Shown piece by piece: positions 24,000 through 34,932 of a DNA stretch of 64,000 nucleotides. The number at the start of each line of letters is the position of its first letter. Positions within the stretch are counted from its first letter, which is position 1. The position numbers were made by a program, and so were the translations under genes. Below the pieces are notes generated by a model. That model worked only from the letters and a program-made list of their open reading frames with translations. It was not told where the DNA came from and did not search any database. Source of the stretch: Malus domestica (taxonomy: Eukaryota; Streptophyta; Magnoliopsida; Rosales; Rosaceae); contig NC_091661.1 in assembly GCF_042453785.1 (NCBI RefSeq), forward strand, positions 31,611,501 through 31,675,500, given 5' to 3'.

Positions 24000-24387
24000 A
24001 AAAACCTCATCTGCTTTGAATGTGAGCATGTACGTAATATATCTTGTGGCTTTTGATTATGTTTGTTGTTTTGGTCTCTTTCCTTGTGCTTTGTTGCATT
24101 GTATAAAGTTGTTTCTAACATAGTATTAAAATCCCAAATAAAAGCGAAAATCAACACTGATACATAATGGATCGAAGAGTAGCTTTGGTAGGCGTAAGCT
24201 CGGAACAAACAAAATTGAGGCTTGATTTCCAAGTTTGGCCGCTTACTGACCCAAATCGGAGCTCGAGGTCCAAATCTGCAAAGTCTGAATTTTTTATAAC
24301 CTTCGCTTATCAAGCTGTTATAGTAAAATCTAGTCTTTGCATTTTTGAACCCTAAACCCTAAATATGAGCACATATGTCATGTAATT
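24000..24387. other. 3' flank of the heat-shock gene
   Basis: 3' UTR and spacer. Two AAACCCTAA-type telomere-like units occur near 24,349-24,363, too few to matter. Confidence 0.4.
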
Positions 24388-24404
24388 ATACAAATAGATG
24401 GATA

Positions 24405-24572
24405 AAAAAGGTCGTACCCAGTGCACAAGGCTCCCGTTTTACGCAGGGTCTGGGAGAGGTGAATGTCGGCTAGCCTTACCCCCATTTTATGGAGAGGCTG
24501 CTCCCAAGTCTCGAACCCGAGACCTACCGCTCATGGGCGAAAACACTTGCCATCGCACCAAGTGCGACCTCT
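24405..24572 (-). mobile_element. Au-type SINE, full copy with 17-bp target duplication
   Basis: Read on the minus strand, it begins GAGGTCGCACTTGGTGCGAT, contains a box-B-like GGTTCGAGACT, and ends GGGTACGACC followed by a T run, matching the widespread plant Au SINE. It is flanked by a 17-bp perfect direct repeat starting ATACAAATAGATGG (24388-24404 and 24573-24589). Perfect flanks point to a fairly recent insertion. Confidence 0.9.
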
Positions 24573-24589
24573 ATACAAATAGATGGATA

Positions 24590-25070
24590 CTTAAAAAAAA
24601 TATTTTTTTCTCCACTTGCCTAATAACGTATAGGGTACCATCCTATATTTAGATACGTTGAAAAAATCTCTTCTAGATATATCGGCAAGGACATGAATCC
24701 ATCTAACCTCTATATTTGGGAAAAGCCAAAGTAGTACTCACACTTGATGAGTAAAAAAAAAAACATGACTTAATTCTTTGATATTTCCTAAATTTCAAGC
24801 TTGAATTGTTTACGAAAATGTGCAGAAAGTACGCACACACTATTACTAATTAATTGTTAACCGTAGATTGTGTCTCGCCGGGTGCTTACTAAGATCCTAC
24901 CTGACAAGTTCACAAAAGATCATGCTGCAAGACTAGAAAATATTATTGGCCATTCATTCGTTACGTGTTTTACAAGAAGGGCTAAACTGATGAAAAGCTA
25001 AAACCATGTTGACTCAAAAGTGTGTATGATCAGCCATAGATCACGGAAACTTATACGCCGAAACGTAACC
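24590..25070. other. Intergenic DNA, nothing recognised
   Basis: AT-rich spacer leading to the 3' end of the minus-strand PADRE gene. No element ends or genes were recognised. Confidence 0.4.
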
Positions 25071-25079
25071 CTAATTACT

Positions 25080-25502
25080 TTACTCGATTCCTTCGGTAAT
25101 GGATTTGAGCTTCGGTTTCCAAATTTTTGAAGAATCAACACAAGAAGAAGAAGCTTTCTTTTCAGGCCCTGAAGCTGAAAGTACCTCCTCCACTGATATT
25201 TGCTTAGTCAGTAGCTCCTGAAGCCGTTGCTTTGTGACGACGATCTTAATCCTTCTTGTAGCAGCACTGTCATTTTCTGCAGAACTCGGAAGGGGAATCA
25301 TATAATAAACCTTCCCGAGCTTCAATTTGTAATCAGGAGAAAGCTGCTCCGAAGCTTGCTTTGATAAACTAATACCGACGCCTGAAAAGTTTGATAAAAT
25401 GTCCTTAACTAGGGTTGGCGCCCTGAATTCTAAAACCTTCCCATCTGTCTTCAAAACCCTCAGCACTTTGTCCTCCTTGGAGAGAACCAAATAGTTGCCC
25501 AT
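25080..25502 (-). CDS. PADRE-domain (DUF4228) protein, 140 aa
   Basis: Intronless gene with ATG at 25502-25500 and stop at 25080-25082. The product starts MGNYLVLSKEDKVLRVLKTD and continues with LEFRAPTLVKDIL. It then has the family core L(x)LGKVYYMIPLP (about residues 62-73) and a basic IKIVVTKQRLQELL segment (about 84-97). This is the layout of plant DUF4228/PADRE proteins, small proteins of unknown mechanism often induced by pathogens or abiotic stress. Gly2 would allow N-myristoylation. The length is normal for the family and no defect is visible. The gene stands alone between repeats, and its leader contains a long CT tract. Confidence 0.9.
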   Translation of the reverse strand: MGNYLVLSKEDKVLRVLKTDGKVLEFRAPTLVKDILSNFSGVGISLSKQASEQLSPDYKLKLGKVYYMIPLPSSAENDSAATRRIKIVVTKQRLQELLTKQISVEEVLSASGPEKKASSSCVDSSKIWKPKLKSITEGIE

Positions 25503-25557
25503 TTTTCTTCACAGCTAGCTAGTGAGAGAGATGTTAAATATATATATATAGCTAGGT

Positions 25558-25558
<1 letters not shown>

Positions 25559-25588
<30 letters not shown>
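25559..25588. repeat. GA/CT microsatellite in the PADRE gene leader
   Basis: About fourteen GA units (CT on the coding strand) stand some 60 bases upstream of the PADRE start codon. Such GAGA tracts are typical of plant core promoters and 5' UTRs and are often length-variable. Confidence 0.85.
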
Positions 25589-25591
<3 letters not shown>

Positions 25592-25599
25592 ATATGCAG

Positions 25600-26510
25600 A
25601 GGTGTGAAGGAGCAAGGGTGACATGTATAGTGTGTGAGAGGAGGAAATTAAGGCGACATAAGTTAAGGAAGGGCAGAAGGAATGAGGGTGTTTGTTTTGT
25701 GGGGAGTGGAAAGAAGGCAAAGAAAACTGTCTTTCGGTTGAGAAGGGCAATTTGGAGTGGGAATTGGGAAGCCAAAAAAGTAGAGGGAATGAGAGATATA
25801 TAAATATTTGGTCTTGGTCTTTTGGAGTAAGAAAAGGAAAAAGATATATTAGTTGTCAACACGCATGCACAGAGAGAGAGAAGTCGGTTAGTGGAGGAGG
25901 GTGGTGCATTGGCATAGTGCTCATAGCCTCATATCCATGGCAGCTTATTGATTTCTAGTTCTAGAAGTAGTTTAGGTCATGTCTGTCTACAAAGAAAAAG
26001 ATTGTATATTCCGTGCTCAATCCTTCATATCTTTATCAAGATACAGAATTATTAAAGAGATATTTGTAATAAGTAAACCCGATCATGATATTTTTGTCAA
26101 AATCACATAGGCAATCCATGCCTATTGATTTGTTTTATTTTATTTTATTTTTATAATGTACAAGTGGTATAGCATTGTAGGATGGACACTACTTTAGACT
26201 CTGGGTGATTTTTATATTGAGGTATGGACCAACGAAAATCTTCTGTGGAAATTTTATACAGCTTACTTTGGAGGCAGGCATGTAGATACATCATCCTTAT
26301 GGTTTGGGTGACGCCAAAGAACAAAAGAAAATGCATATCGATACATCAAAGTGGTGATTCTTTTTTCTTTCTTAAAGCATAATTGTAGAAATAAACGAGA
26401 TTAGCCCTTCCGTAATGGTCGTGTAAGAGAAACCAACCTTTCTGTGTAGGGCTGAAGACCCATGCATCTAGAAAATTCCATGCTCTTCCTCATCTGTCTT
26501 ATTTTTAATT
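25600..26510. other. PADRE promoter side and intergenic DNA
   Basis: Purine-rich on the plus strand up to about 25,800, probably leader or promoter of the minus-strand gene, then AT-rich. No other gene is seen. Confidence 0.4.
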
Positions 26511-26512
26511 GG

Positions 26513-26832
26513 TCGTACCTAGTGCACAAGGCTCCCGCTTTACGCAGGGTCTGGGAGAGGTGAATGTCAGCTAGCCTTACCCCCATTTATGGAGAGGCTG
26601 CTCCCAAGTCTCGAAAAGAACAAACAATCAACAAAATCGACAATATGTGATCATTTTTGTGTTTAACTAGTATTAGTCATCAATGGAATCGCATTTTAAC
26701 TGGTTATGTTAATTTGTTTAAATTCACAAAGGTAGATTTTGGTTGTCCGCTGAGTGCATGTCTTTGTCAGATTAGGAAGAACGAAATCAAAACCAGAAGA
26801 CAAAGATCTCCTGCTTGCACAAAGTGCACCTC
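26513..26832 (-). mobile_element. Second Au-SINE copy, interrupted
   Basis: 26513-26615 matches the first SINE closely from GGTCGTACC to CCCAAGTCTCGAA. The expected continuation is missing. After about 195 unrelated bases a remnant CTTGCACAAAGTGCACCTCT (about 26,812) resembles the other SINE end. An insertion or replacement has split the element. TAATT occurs on both outer sides as a possible short target duplication. Confidence 0.7.
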
Positions 26833-27288
26833 TAATTAATTAGTTTACTGAGTAGTTAGCTTACTAGGTTAAATAAGTACATCCCATGAACCTAACCTAA
26901 CCCTAGAGTTTGGCCTTTTCATGCTTCATTTTAAATTAGTCGGCGATGTGTATGTGAATGAGGATATATTCTTTTTTATATAGAGTTTATGACGTGATTA
27001 TGAACTGAATGTATGATGATATATCTTCGATTTTATTTAAAAATCTACTTTGATAAGTTTGATTAAAAAAAGACAAATGCGTACGTAAGTAGATCTCATC
27101 AAACACGGAAAATCTGTGAAGCTAGCTGACTCATCCTCAAGCAGAGAAACTCTTTCGTTGTGGTTCCAAACAAGTTCAATGAATCTAAGCCAATTGACAC
27201 AGATGTGGGTGAGGTTAATTGGTTAGGGCAGAGTGTTTGTTGCCTTGTACTAAGTTTGAATCTTCTAACTCTATAGATTTGAGTTATT
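26833..27288. other. Intergenic DNA, nothing recognised
   Basis: AT-rich spacer between the SINE copy and a MITE. Confidence 0.4.
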
Positions 27289-27290
27289 TA

Positions 27291-27470
27291 GGGGCCGTTC
27301 GATAACATTTCGTTTTCAGTTTTCAGTTTTTTTTTTTTTTTTTTACCAACTAATTTTTAGTTTTCAATTTTGAAAACTCAACCAAGTAACTTTCCGATTT
27401 TGATTTCATGTAGTAATCAATTTATCAAAACAACGAGAAAAATGAAAACGAAATGTTATCAAACCACTCA
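27291..27470. mobile_element. MITE with about 25-bp terminal inverted repeats
   Basis: The left end GGGGCCGTTCGATAACATTT and the right end, read in reverse as GAGTGGTTTGATAACATTTC, form imperfect terminal repeats that both continue into CGTTTTC. There is a T-run and an AT-rich interior without coding content. Flanking duplication not certain. Confidence 0.6.
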
Positions 27471-28716
27471 TAGAATATAGTCCAACAACATCCAAACCCA
27501 AACACAAACTGGAGAGCTTACCACTTCCAACTACTTCACTCAGAGTCGCAGGTACTTGCAACTTGGGTCTCTAATCTAACTAGTGCAGTGCATACTTCTT
27601 ATATATGCAATGCCAGCAGACCCCTTCACAGGTAAACGCCAAAAACTGCCTCCTACTCCGGGAAGAGTTCATCGACTATTGTACGGTAGCAAGTTCCTTG
27701 TGAGATTATAAAGTTGGGATGCATTAGACATTCCCTGTTACAGACTGTTCTATTAGCTACCTGATTCATTCATACATTTTTTCTTTGTCAATAACGATAT
27801 ATAATTTTCTTTTTCGAGAACTTATAACGAAATTCATAGATATTTTCAGTTTTTGTTTTCAAATACGAGTTTTCTGCGGTAGAGTTGCTCCTTGAAGGCA
27901 TTACTCAATCAAATTTGGAGTCCTATGATCAAACCTGAGTGAAAATTTCATCCAGCCATATTGAATAATGAAATGTTTGACAAACCCTTGCGTCGTAGAA
28001 GAGGACAAGTAGGAAGAATAGACACGAAGAGATATACAACCAGGTACAAGACAATTTATCTCGACGAAAGGAGAGGGAAAGTGACAGGTGTTCATTGACT
28101 ACCATAACGTATGGAAGATACAGTCAGTTAGGCAATTGTCTCACTTAGACCTGCGAAACCTTTGGGGCGATATAAAAACCAATAACGCACCATCTTTTGT
28201 TGAACTTTTTTCACATGTTAGTGTGTTATTGGATTTAGATACGACCACAGTGGCCTCTGTATGTCTCTCCCAGAAAACCTAGCTCCATAGCCATCATGTG
28301 GGAGGAAATTTGGGATCACAGATCTCAAATGTCGCCCCAACTCTGAGCAGCTAGAAAGCCAGATGTGGGTGAGATTAGAACGAGAAAAGAGCACCACGAA
28401 AAGTTAAGACCGGCAAGCTCTAAAGGGTTTCCGATCGTGAGAAGCATCAAAGCATTCGAGATTTTCGGGATTATCCCTCTAGATTTCATAACGAAGTTCA
28501 GTAAAATTAAACCATTAAACTCCTCAGAATTCCATCCAACTCTACAAGTTTAAAATAAAACCCACAGATAACCCCATGTAGGTCGCAACGATACCTAACA
28601 GTAACCATGACAAAAGCATGGATAAACACAATATGCCGAAATGTTTGTCTCTGTGTATGCATACGGTTGATATATCTATCAGCAGCAGATTAGTCATGGA
28701 AGCATGAAGAGGTGGT
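27471..28716. other. Intergenic DNA and 3' UTR of the CID gene
   Basis: The last few hundred bases are probably the 3' UTR of the minus-strand CID gene. The rest shows no recognisable gene or element. Confidence 0.4.
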
Positions 28717-31700
28717 TCACTGCGGCGGAGAACGAGGGGCACGGGGTCGAACTGGTGTCTTTGAGGGGCTTACCCTGCATGCATAATACATAAAAGAATG
28801 AATAGGATGTCCAAAGTAAATTGATCCTAAAAGAAAATTTGAGGCGTGGGAGGTGGGGGATGCGGGGAGAGGTAATGAGGTAAGCCGAGCATTCTGCCAA
28901 ACTGACCTTATCGGGAGCGATCCCATAACCACACCACTACAGTTAAGAGCCGCAATTGCGCTTTCAGCCTGCAATAGTGAAAACATAGAGAGTAAGAAGC
29001 ATTCTCAGATTTTCACTACCTAAGTTACAGAGCACAACAGAAAGGATGAGAAGACTAATAGACAACTTTTAATCTAATCGTTCTCACAAAGAAAAATGAA
29101 CAACTTAAAATAACAGAAAGACCATTTTCCTTGTTCAAAATAATTTATGATCTTCAAAATATTATGTCAAAGAAACTTTCACCAGTTAAATCAAAATATT
29201 TGGTGACTGGGTGATTTTGGACATACGTATGTGCAACAACAGACCACATCAATGATTTGCATCAATTCGGTGTTAGCCATGCCCATACAACTCCATTTCA
29301 AGCATGTTTGGAGAGTAGATCAGATATGTAGGTTAACATCTCCTATCCAATTATCAGCTCCTTCCCCTTGATCACTATGGTCCTCCAAACATGTCCATTT
29401 TACTTGGTCTGTTTGTTTAAGAAACACTTAGAGTCACTAAGGTAGGGGCGTGTGTGGTTGTTTTATTGCCATAGTTTCTGTTTACTACAATACCAGTGGT
29501 ACAAGGGGTAAAGCTTACTGTGATGTTCTATTCGAATCAGATAACTAAAGCCAAATCTTAAAACAGTAGTGAAAGTGTGAAACAATAGATTTCAAAGCTA
29601 CTTATACAGAACAGTAAATCAGACAGGTCTGTCTAATGCTGATCGAAGACTAACAAGTATTTAAGAGAAAAGGTAGGACTGTAAATCAACTATAGGTTTT
29701 GACCTCTAATTGCCCCAGAGAAGAGATGAATACATGCATACACGCTCACAAAGCACAGTACACAATGAGGCTTATGTGTGCTAAAAATCCAACTTACATA
29801 CACTAGGTACTTACCACAGTAAATTCAACAAAAGCAATACGAGTGGAGTGATGAAAGTCTCCAAGCAGCCTCAGGCGCTGAACCTATACGACCCGAAGAA
29901 AGTCCATACAATAAGGTTGCAGTTTAGAACGAGCAGTAATCAAAATTTGTCATAGACTGAACCACCAACCTCTCCACAAAGTGTTTCAAAAAAGAGTTTG
30001 ACATCAGCTTGAGTAACCTGCACCAAGTAAACAAACAATTCAGGAAAAGGTGCACCAGTTATTGTCCTAAAACACCCAAACGTGATCAGAAAGTTGGAAT
30101 TACCTTCTTGTCAATATTTGTACAGTAAATAGTCCTTGAGCACATCTCACGCTCATCATCACACTATAAAATAATAACAAAAGAAACCCAAGTAAGAACA
30201 GGTAAAATCAGTGCAATTCAATGAATCACTTTTTAACACTCTTGGGAAAAATGTTGATGACAAGTGGTAAAATATGGTCCCCACCCTTGGCAAAAATGTT
30301 GGGTTAACAGGTGCAATTGCAGTTTTTGAAGGCAGCACCTTTACTGGGTAGTAGCCAAGCATCGTTCCTGACAGACTTAGAGCATTCCTTGCACCTTCTG
30401 CAAGAATGGAAAAATCGTTGAATCAGCACATTGAAACAAAGATTCATTAATTCATCATAACTAGACCCAGACTTATCAATGAACTTAAAGTATGTAACAT
30501 GTTAGATTTTATAATACCTTCATCTGTGAACTCAATGAAGGCAAATCGAAGAACTGAATTTGGATCACCGCAGACACGACAGTCCACAACCTTTAGGAAG
30601 AAGCCATAGAGAAATTCAGATTATAATCCACCATTCTAGCATTATCTATATTGAACCCGAACAGACTAGAAAAGTAAAAACTTCGGTTACCTGTCCACAG
30701 CCAAGAAAGAGAGCAGCCAGGTTCTCTTCAGTAACCTGATACGACGTAAACAGAATGTCAGTTATACAAAGATTAGCATTTGCAACACAAATTTTTGAAA
30801 TGTGATAGCAAACTACAATGCAACTATTACCTGTTGGTCAATGTCAGATACATATACAGTCCTCCTAATCATTTCCTCCCTCTGAGCCAAATTCAATTTG
30901 TAATAGTTCCTACGCCGACCTTGACTATAACCATTCTTCTTCTGTGGACGAAAAGAAGGCAAACAAACAATAAGAAAAGCAAAATTAAACAAGTATTGGT
31001 ACTTGATCAATGAAATTTCTAGATAACTAAAAGTCGAAAAAAAAAAACCGAAATTTTCATATGAATCCTCATAATGCAATGACCTATCAGTGTATCATTC
31101 ATTTTTCAGAAACCAAACACAAGGAAAAACAACCAAACAAAACGAAAACACCACTACTTTGTTGATCAATTAATTACCTGCATTTTCTCAGCAGCCAAAC
31201 ATAAAAAATTTAAACTTTAGTAAGGAAATGCAAAAATCTCACATACCTTCCTACCCATTAGTCCATTGGCATTGCCAGAGTTAGTGTGCATTATAAATCC
31301 GTTAGTAAATCCAAACCCACCAGCAAAATCAAAGCCGCCATTGTTGTTGACAAGAGAAGGAGGCACAAACTCCTTAGCCATGGGATTCAACTTAGACAGC
31401 AAGTCCTCCAAATCTCTCATTTCACGCTTGTATTTCTCATCCCCTTCCCCATTCGACCTCTGATCAATCACATAGCCATCAGACATATCCTCCGCCGTCT
31501 GATGGTTATCGACCCCATTGGAATCAACCCCATTTGGGGTCTGACCCGATTGAGCCTTGTGATTATTAGTGGCGACTGAGAAAGTTGTCACTTTCTCCTG
31601 CTCTAGAAACTTCCCCTCCGGATTCTGATCGTCTCCGTTGGACTGTACATTGGGCTCGGCACCCAGAACCACAGAGGAATCGATTCTGGGTTTTCGGTTT

Positions 31701-31777
31701 TCGAGATCGTTCGGTGCATTCGAGTCTGACGACACTGCTGTGTTGTCGAAATTTGGTGCATTCTCAGCAACAGCCAT
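28717..31777 (-). CDS. CTC-interacting-domain RNA-binding protein (CID8-13 type), PAM2 plus two RRMs, 389 aa
   Basis: Ten coding exons on the minus strand join in frame: 31777-31247, 30941-30831, 30735-30691, 30590-30518, 30397-30285, 30163-30104, 30017-29970, 29883-29815, 28968-28907 and 28774-28717. The ATG at 31777 is the first; the open frame upstream has only TTG. The N-terminal third is acidic and disordered and carries the PAM2 motif SKLNPMAKEFVPPSL (residues 128-142), which binds the MLLE domain of poly(A)-binding protein. A basic patch GYSQGRRRN leads into RRM1 (RNP2 RTVYVSDID; RNP1-like LRFAFIEF). RRM2 follows (RNP2 RTIYCTNID; RNP1-like TRIAFVEF). The tail is VSPSKTPVRPRAPRSPPQ. The layout is that of the plant CID8-13 proteins, which act in mRNA stability or translation. 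A possible extra 9-nt microexon at 31186-31178 is discussed as a finding. Confidence 0.95.
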
Positions 31778-32300
31778 GATCAAAGAACAACAACCCCTTT
31801 TATTCGATTCAAACACTGAATCTTTATTCTTCTCCAAAATTTATCTGCAAAATTGTTACCCGACACTGCTGATCATAGAAATAAAAAAATTTAAAAAAAA
31901 GGAATCATTTTTCACACCAACAAAGAACAAAAAATTTCTAGACAGACCCAGATGATGAATTTCACCGGAAAAACTTACCTGGATTTTTCTAGACCAACTC
32001 CATTGAAATGAAATCAAACCCACCTCAAGATCGCTTAAGTACACGAGATTAAAAATTCAAAAGCAACAAAAAGGGCAAAAAAAAGTCTGCAAATTCGATA
32101 AGAAAATGGTAAAAAAACAGAGCACTACCTTTTTTATCTTTCTTCTTCTTCTCTTATTTATATTAAAAGACTATAAATTTCAGTGACGATGAGAGTCTCG
32201 CCGAGAGAGAGAGGAAAAGGGTGTTCGTTTTTGGTGCTTGGGATCGTCCGTTTTATGCAGAGGAGAGAGAGAGCACCCCTTTTGGACCTTCTCTTCTCTC
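31778..32300 (-). promoter_or_regulatory. 5' leader and promoter side of the CID gene
   Basis: No other gene. CT-rich patches on the minus strand (about 32,210-32,300) would fit a leader or core promoter. The leader may itself be spliced: AG|GTAAGTTTTTCC occurs on the minus strand around 31,975. Confidence 0.35.
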
Positions 32301-34765
32301 ACAACGTACCAAAATGTCGATGACTATGATACATTTTTTGGTGATGAATAAAAAATTAAAGATGATTTAGAAAGAAAAAAAATTACCCACCAACCCAATT
32401 ACCTTTTATTTTTTTAATTTCCACAATAACCCATGTGTTTTCCTTTCTGTACTTCCCCCATATAAATATTTATACACAATTGCACAAACATAAATATTAT
32501 ATTAAATATAGAATTTTATAATGATGACATGCATCAAGCAAGCGTGACCTATATACACGCGTTTTTTGCAGTGCGTCGGAACACTGCCCGATACATTAAA
32601 TATCATAATATAATTTGTTGGAAATTAAAAAAAATAAATAAATGAATATATTATATCACCTGATATATTGACTCGTGTTTTTGACACACTAAAATTTTTT
32701 TTCGCCCATTGAGATAAGATTAGAGAGAGCATATTATGGAAGGAAATTAAGTAGGGTTTATTTACTTACCACATACAAATTGTTTTGGATATGCATCCAT
32801 CCCCCACAACGTTTTTTGCATTTTTCTGGTCAGAAGAATAATCTTTTTGAATGAGGTTGTTACGTAATAATTAAGAGGAAGTTTGTTGACTTGAATTTTT
32901 TAGTTGCAACAAAACAAAAGGCTTTGGAAAATGAAATAAAAAAATAGAAACGTTGAATTTGGAGAAGTGATAATACTTTTTAATTGATAATACTTTATAA
33001 TTAAAAGTTTTTTAATTATTGACAGAGAGTACAAAAAGACTTACGAAAATTTTGAAAGAAACTTTAAGAAAAGATATATAATACTTGAAGTTAAAGGAAA
33101 CTTAACGTAAAATCGAACGTAACGACGTTCTAAGATTCATATAACCGACTTTCAACCTAACTTAATAGAATAAAGCTCGGTTGTTATGGCAGAAATGTTT
33201 TAACCATTATGTTTTAGCATCTCACAAAAGTATAATTGTTTAATTGTTGAAAAAAATTGAGAAATCGAATACAGAAAGACGTCGACGTTTTTTATATGCT
33301 TGAAAGTTGACGTTGACAATGGAGGCATATGAAAGAGTTTTGGTGTGGTTTGCTTTTTGATTTCGTAGTTTTTTCGGTGATTAAAACAAACTTTGAATTT
33401 TTATGTGTTTTGTTTGAATAGAAAATAAGTGAAAGTTTGACCATGTCGCCTGTGAATCCAAGTATTAGTTTTTTGTTGTTTTAAATTTATTATTATTAAG
33501 GGAAGCATTCAAAGTTAATACAATAATATAAGAGAGCAGTATTTTAACCCGATGAGTGAAAATTTAATATTCCATCTATTAGGATATTAAGCCACATATA
33601 TGTTTTAAATTTATTATTATTTATCGCAATATTTTTACAAATACGTGTGTATAATATAATAAATAAACAATAACTACTATTGCTTTGCTTAATACAATTT
33701 CTAATCGTCTTGATCTAACAATGTATAGTTCATTTCTTCATAATTTGGTCTAACTTCCTTAGAACTAGGGAAATTTTTACCCAAACATAGGGGATAGTAC
33801 CTGGAAAAGCACTAGGTCGGGTGAATAGGTTGGAAAGGGTTGTGACTCTATCCGCCAAACGATCCGGCCTACTCAAATGTCGATGTTTCAAATTTGAAGT
33901 CGGTCGATCAGAACATACAATCCACTCCATCACTCAAGAAGTTGATTGAACCAAATTGGATTATCATGTGAAAACAACTCGGCACTACAAACTCGTTCCT
34001 CCGTCATTATTTTCACTATAATTGTTCATAAACAACCAAACAAAAGCATAAATTCAAATTGAAATCAAGCAACAAATAAATCAACCCCATTGAATAGGTA
34101 AATTATACCAAATCGAGAAAGGAAAACTATCCGGAAAAAAAAAATCACAAATTCATAAATACCTGAAGAGTGAAGAAATAATAACATGGGGAGTCTTGAT
34201 AAACAAGGAAAATTCGAAGAGGACATTGAGGAGGCGAGGAGGAGAGCAAACATCAACCCTAGATAGAGGAGGAAAGGTGTTTGAGTATAGCGGTGGATAT
34301 GAGGCGAGAGAAAATACAGGCTAGTTTTTAGGGTTAGAAGATTATAGCTTATATTGTAAGAAGATGACCTCTATTAAAATGTGTACCTAATAGAAACGTG
34401 ACGCGTGTCGTACGATTCCAAAAATGAACATAACACGAAAGTCGGTTAGGTTCACGCGGTTAGCAACAGGAAAACTCTTTGTCTGAATTGTTAAAAAAAT
34501 ATTATTGTAACGATGACATCAACCTTATTTTACCGTATTAAGTTAAACTTAGTATCGGATTAGACAAGCAACCCCTATCACAAGCGACACTTGATGTGAA
34601 GATTTGATGACAAACATCATCAACCAAGGAGTTAGCTATAGGAAGTTTATTAGCTATTTGCCAAAACATAGAAAAATGTTTACAAAAGTGCACCAAACAT
34701 AATTCATTTCTTTCGATTAAAGAGAGAGAATCTATATGGACCAAAAAAAAAGAGAGAAAATCTAT
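32301..34765. other. Gene-free AT-rich DNA
   Basis: About 2.5 kb with no coding frame of recognisable type. It is rich in A and T runs. A GC-richer stretch near 33,770-33,930 looks like an old repeat remnant without identifiable ends. Confidence 0.45.
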
Positions 34766-34932
34766 AGAAATAAGGGAACTTTAACGAAAAGCTTATGGTA
34801 CTGTTTACTTTAACGAAAAATCACATTTTTACACTAAAAAGTCAATCATTATACTATTCACTTTACCCTTTATTTTGTCCTTATCGTTAAAACTCAAAGT
34901 TTTCAAGTCATTTTCATTAGTTTTCCTTATAA
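34766..34932. mobile_element. MITE-like element
   Basis: The left end AAGGGAACTTTAACGAAAAGC and the reverse of the right end AAGGAAAACTAATGAAAATG are similar, giving imperfect terminal repeats about 22 bases long around an AT-rich centre. A shorter relative with GGAAAACTAACGAAAAGTTT and GTTAAAAGTGAACAGTACCG lies at about 36,007-36,132. Confidence 0.5.

Noticed and set aside
24349-24363. Interstitial telomere repeat
   Set aside because: Only about two AAACCCT units; common by chance in plant DNA.
31778-31837. Upstream N-terminal extension of the CID protein
   Set aside because: The open frame begins with TTG, not ATG; the ATG at 31777 gives the normal family start.
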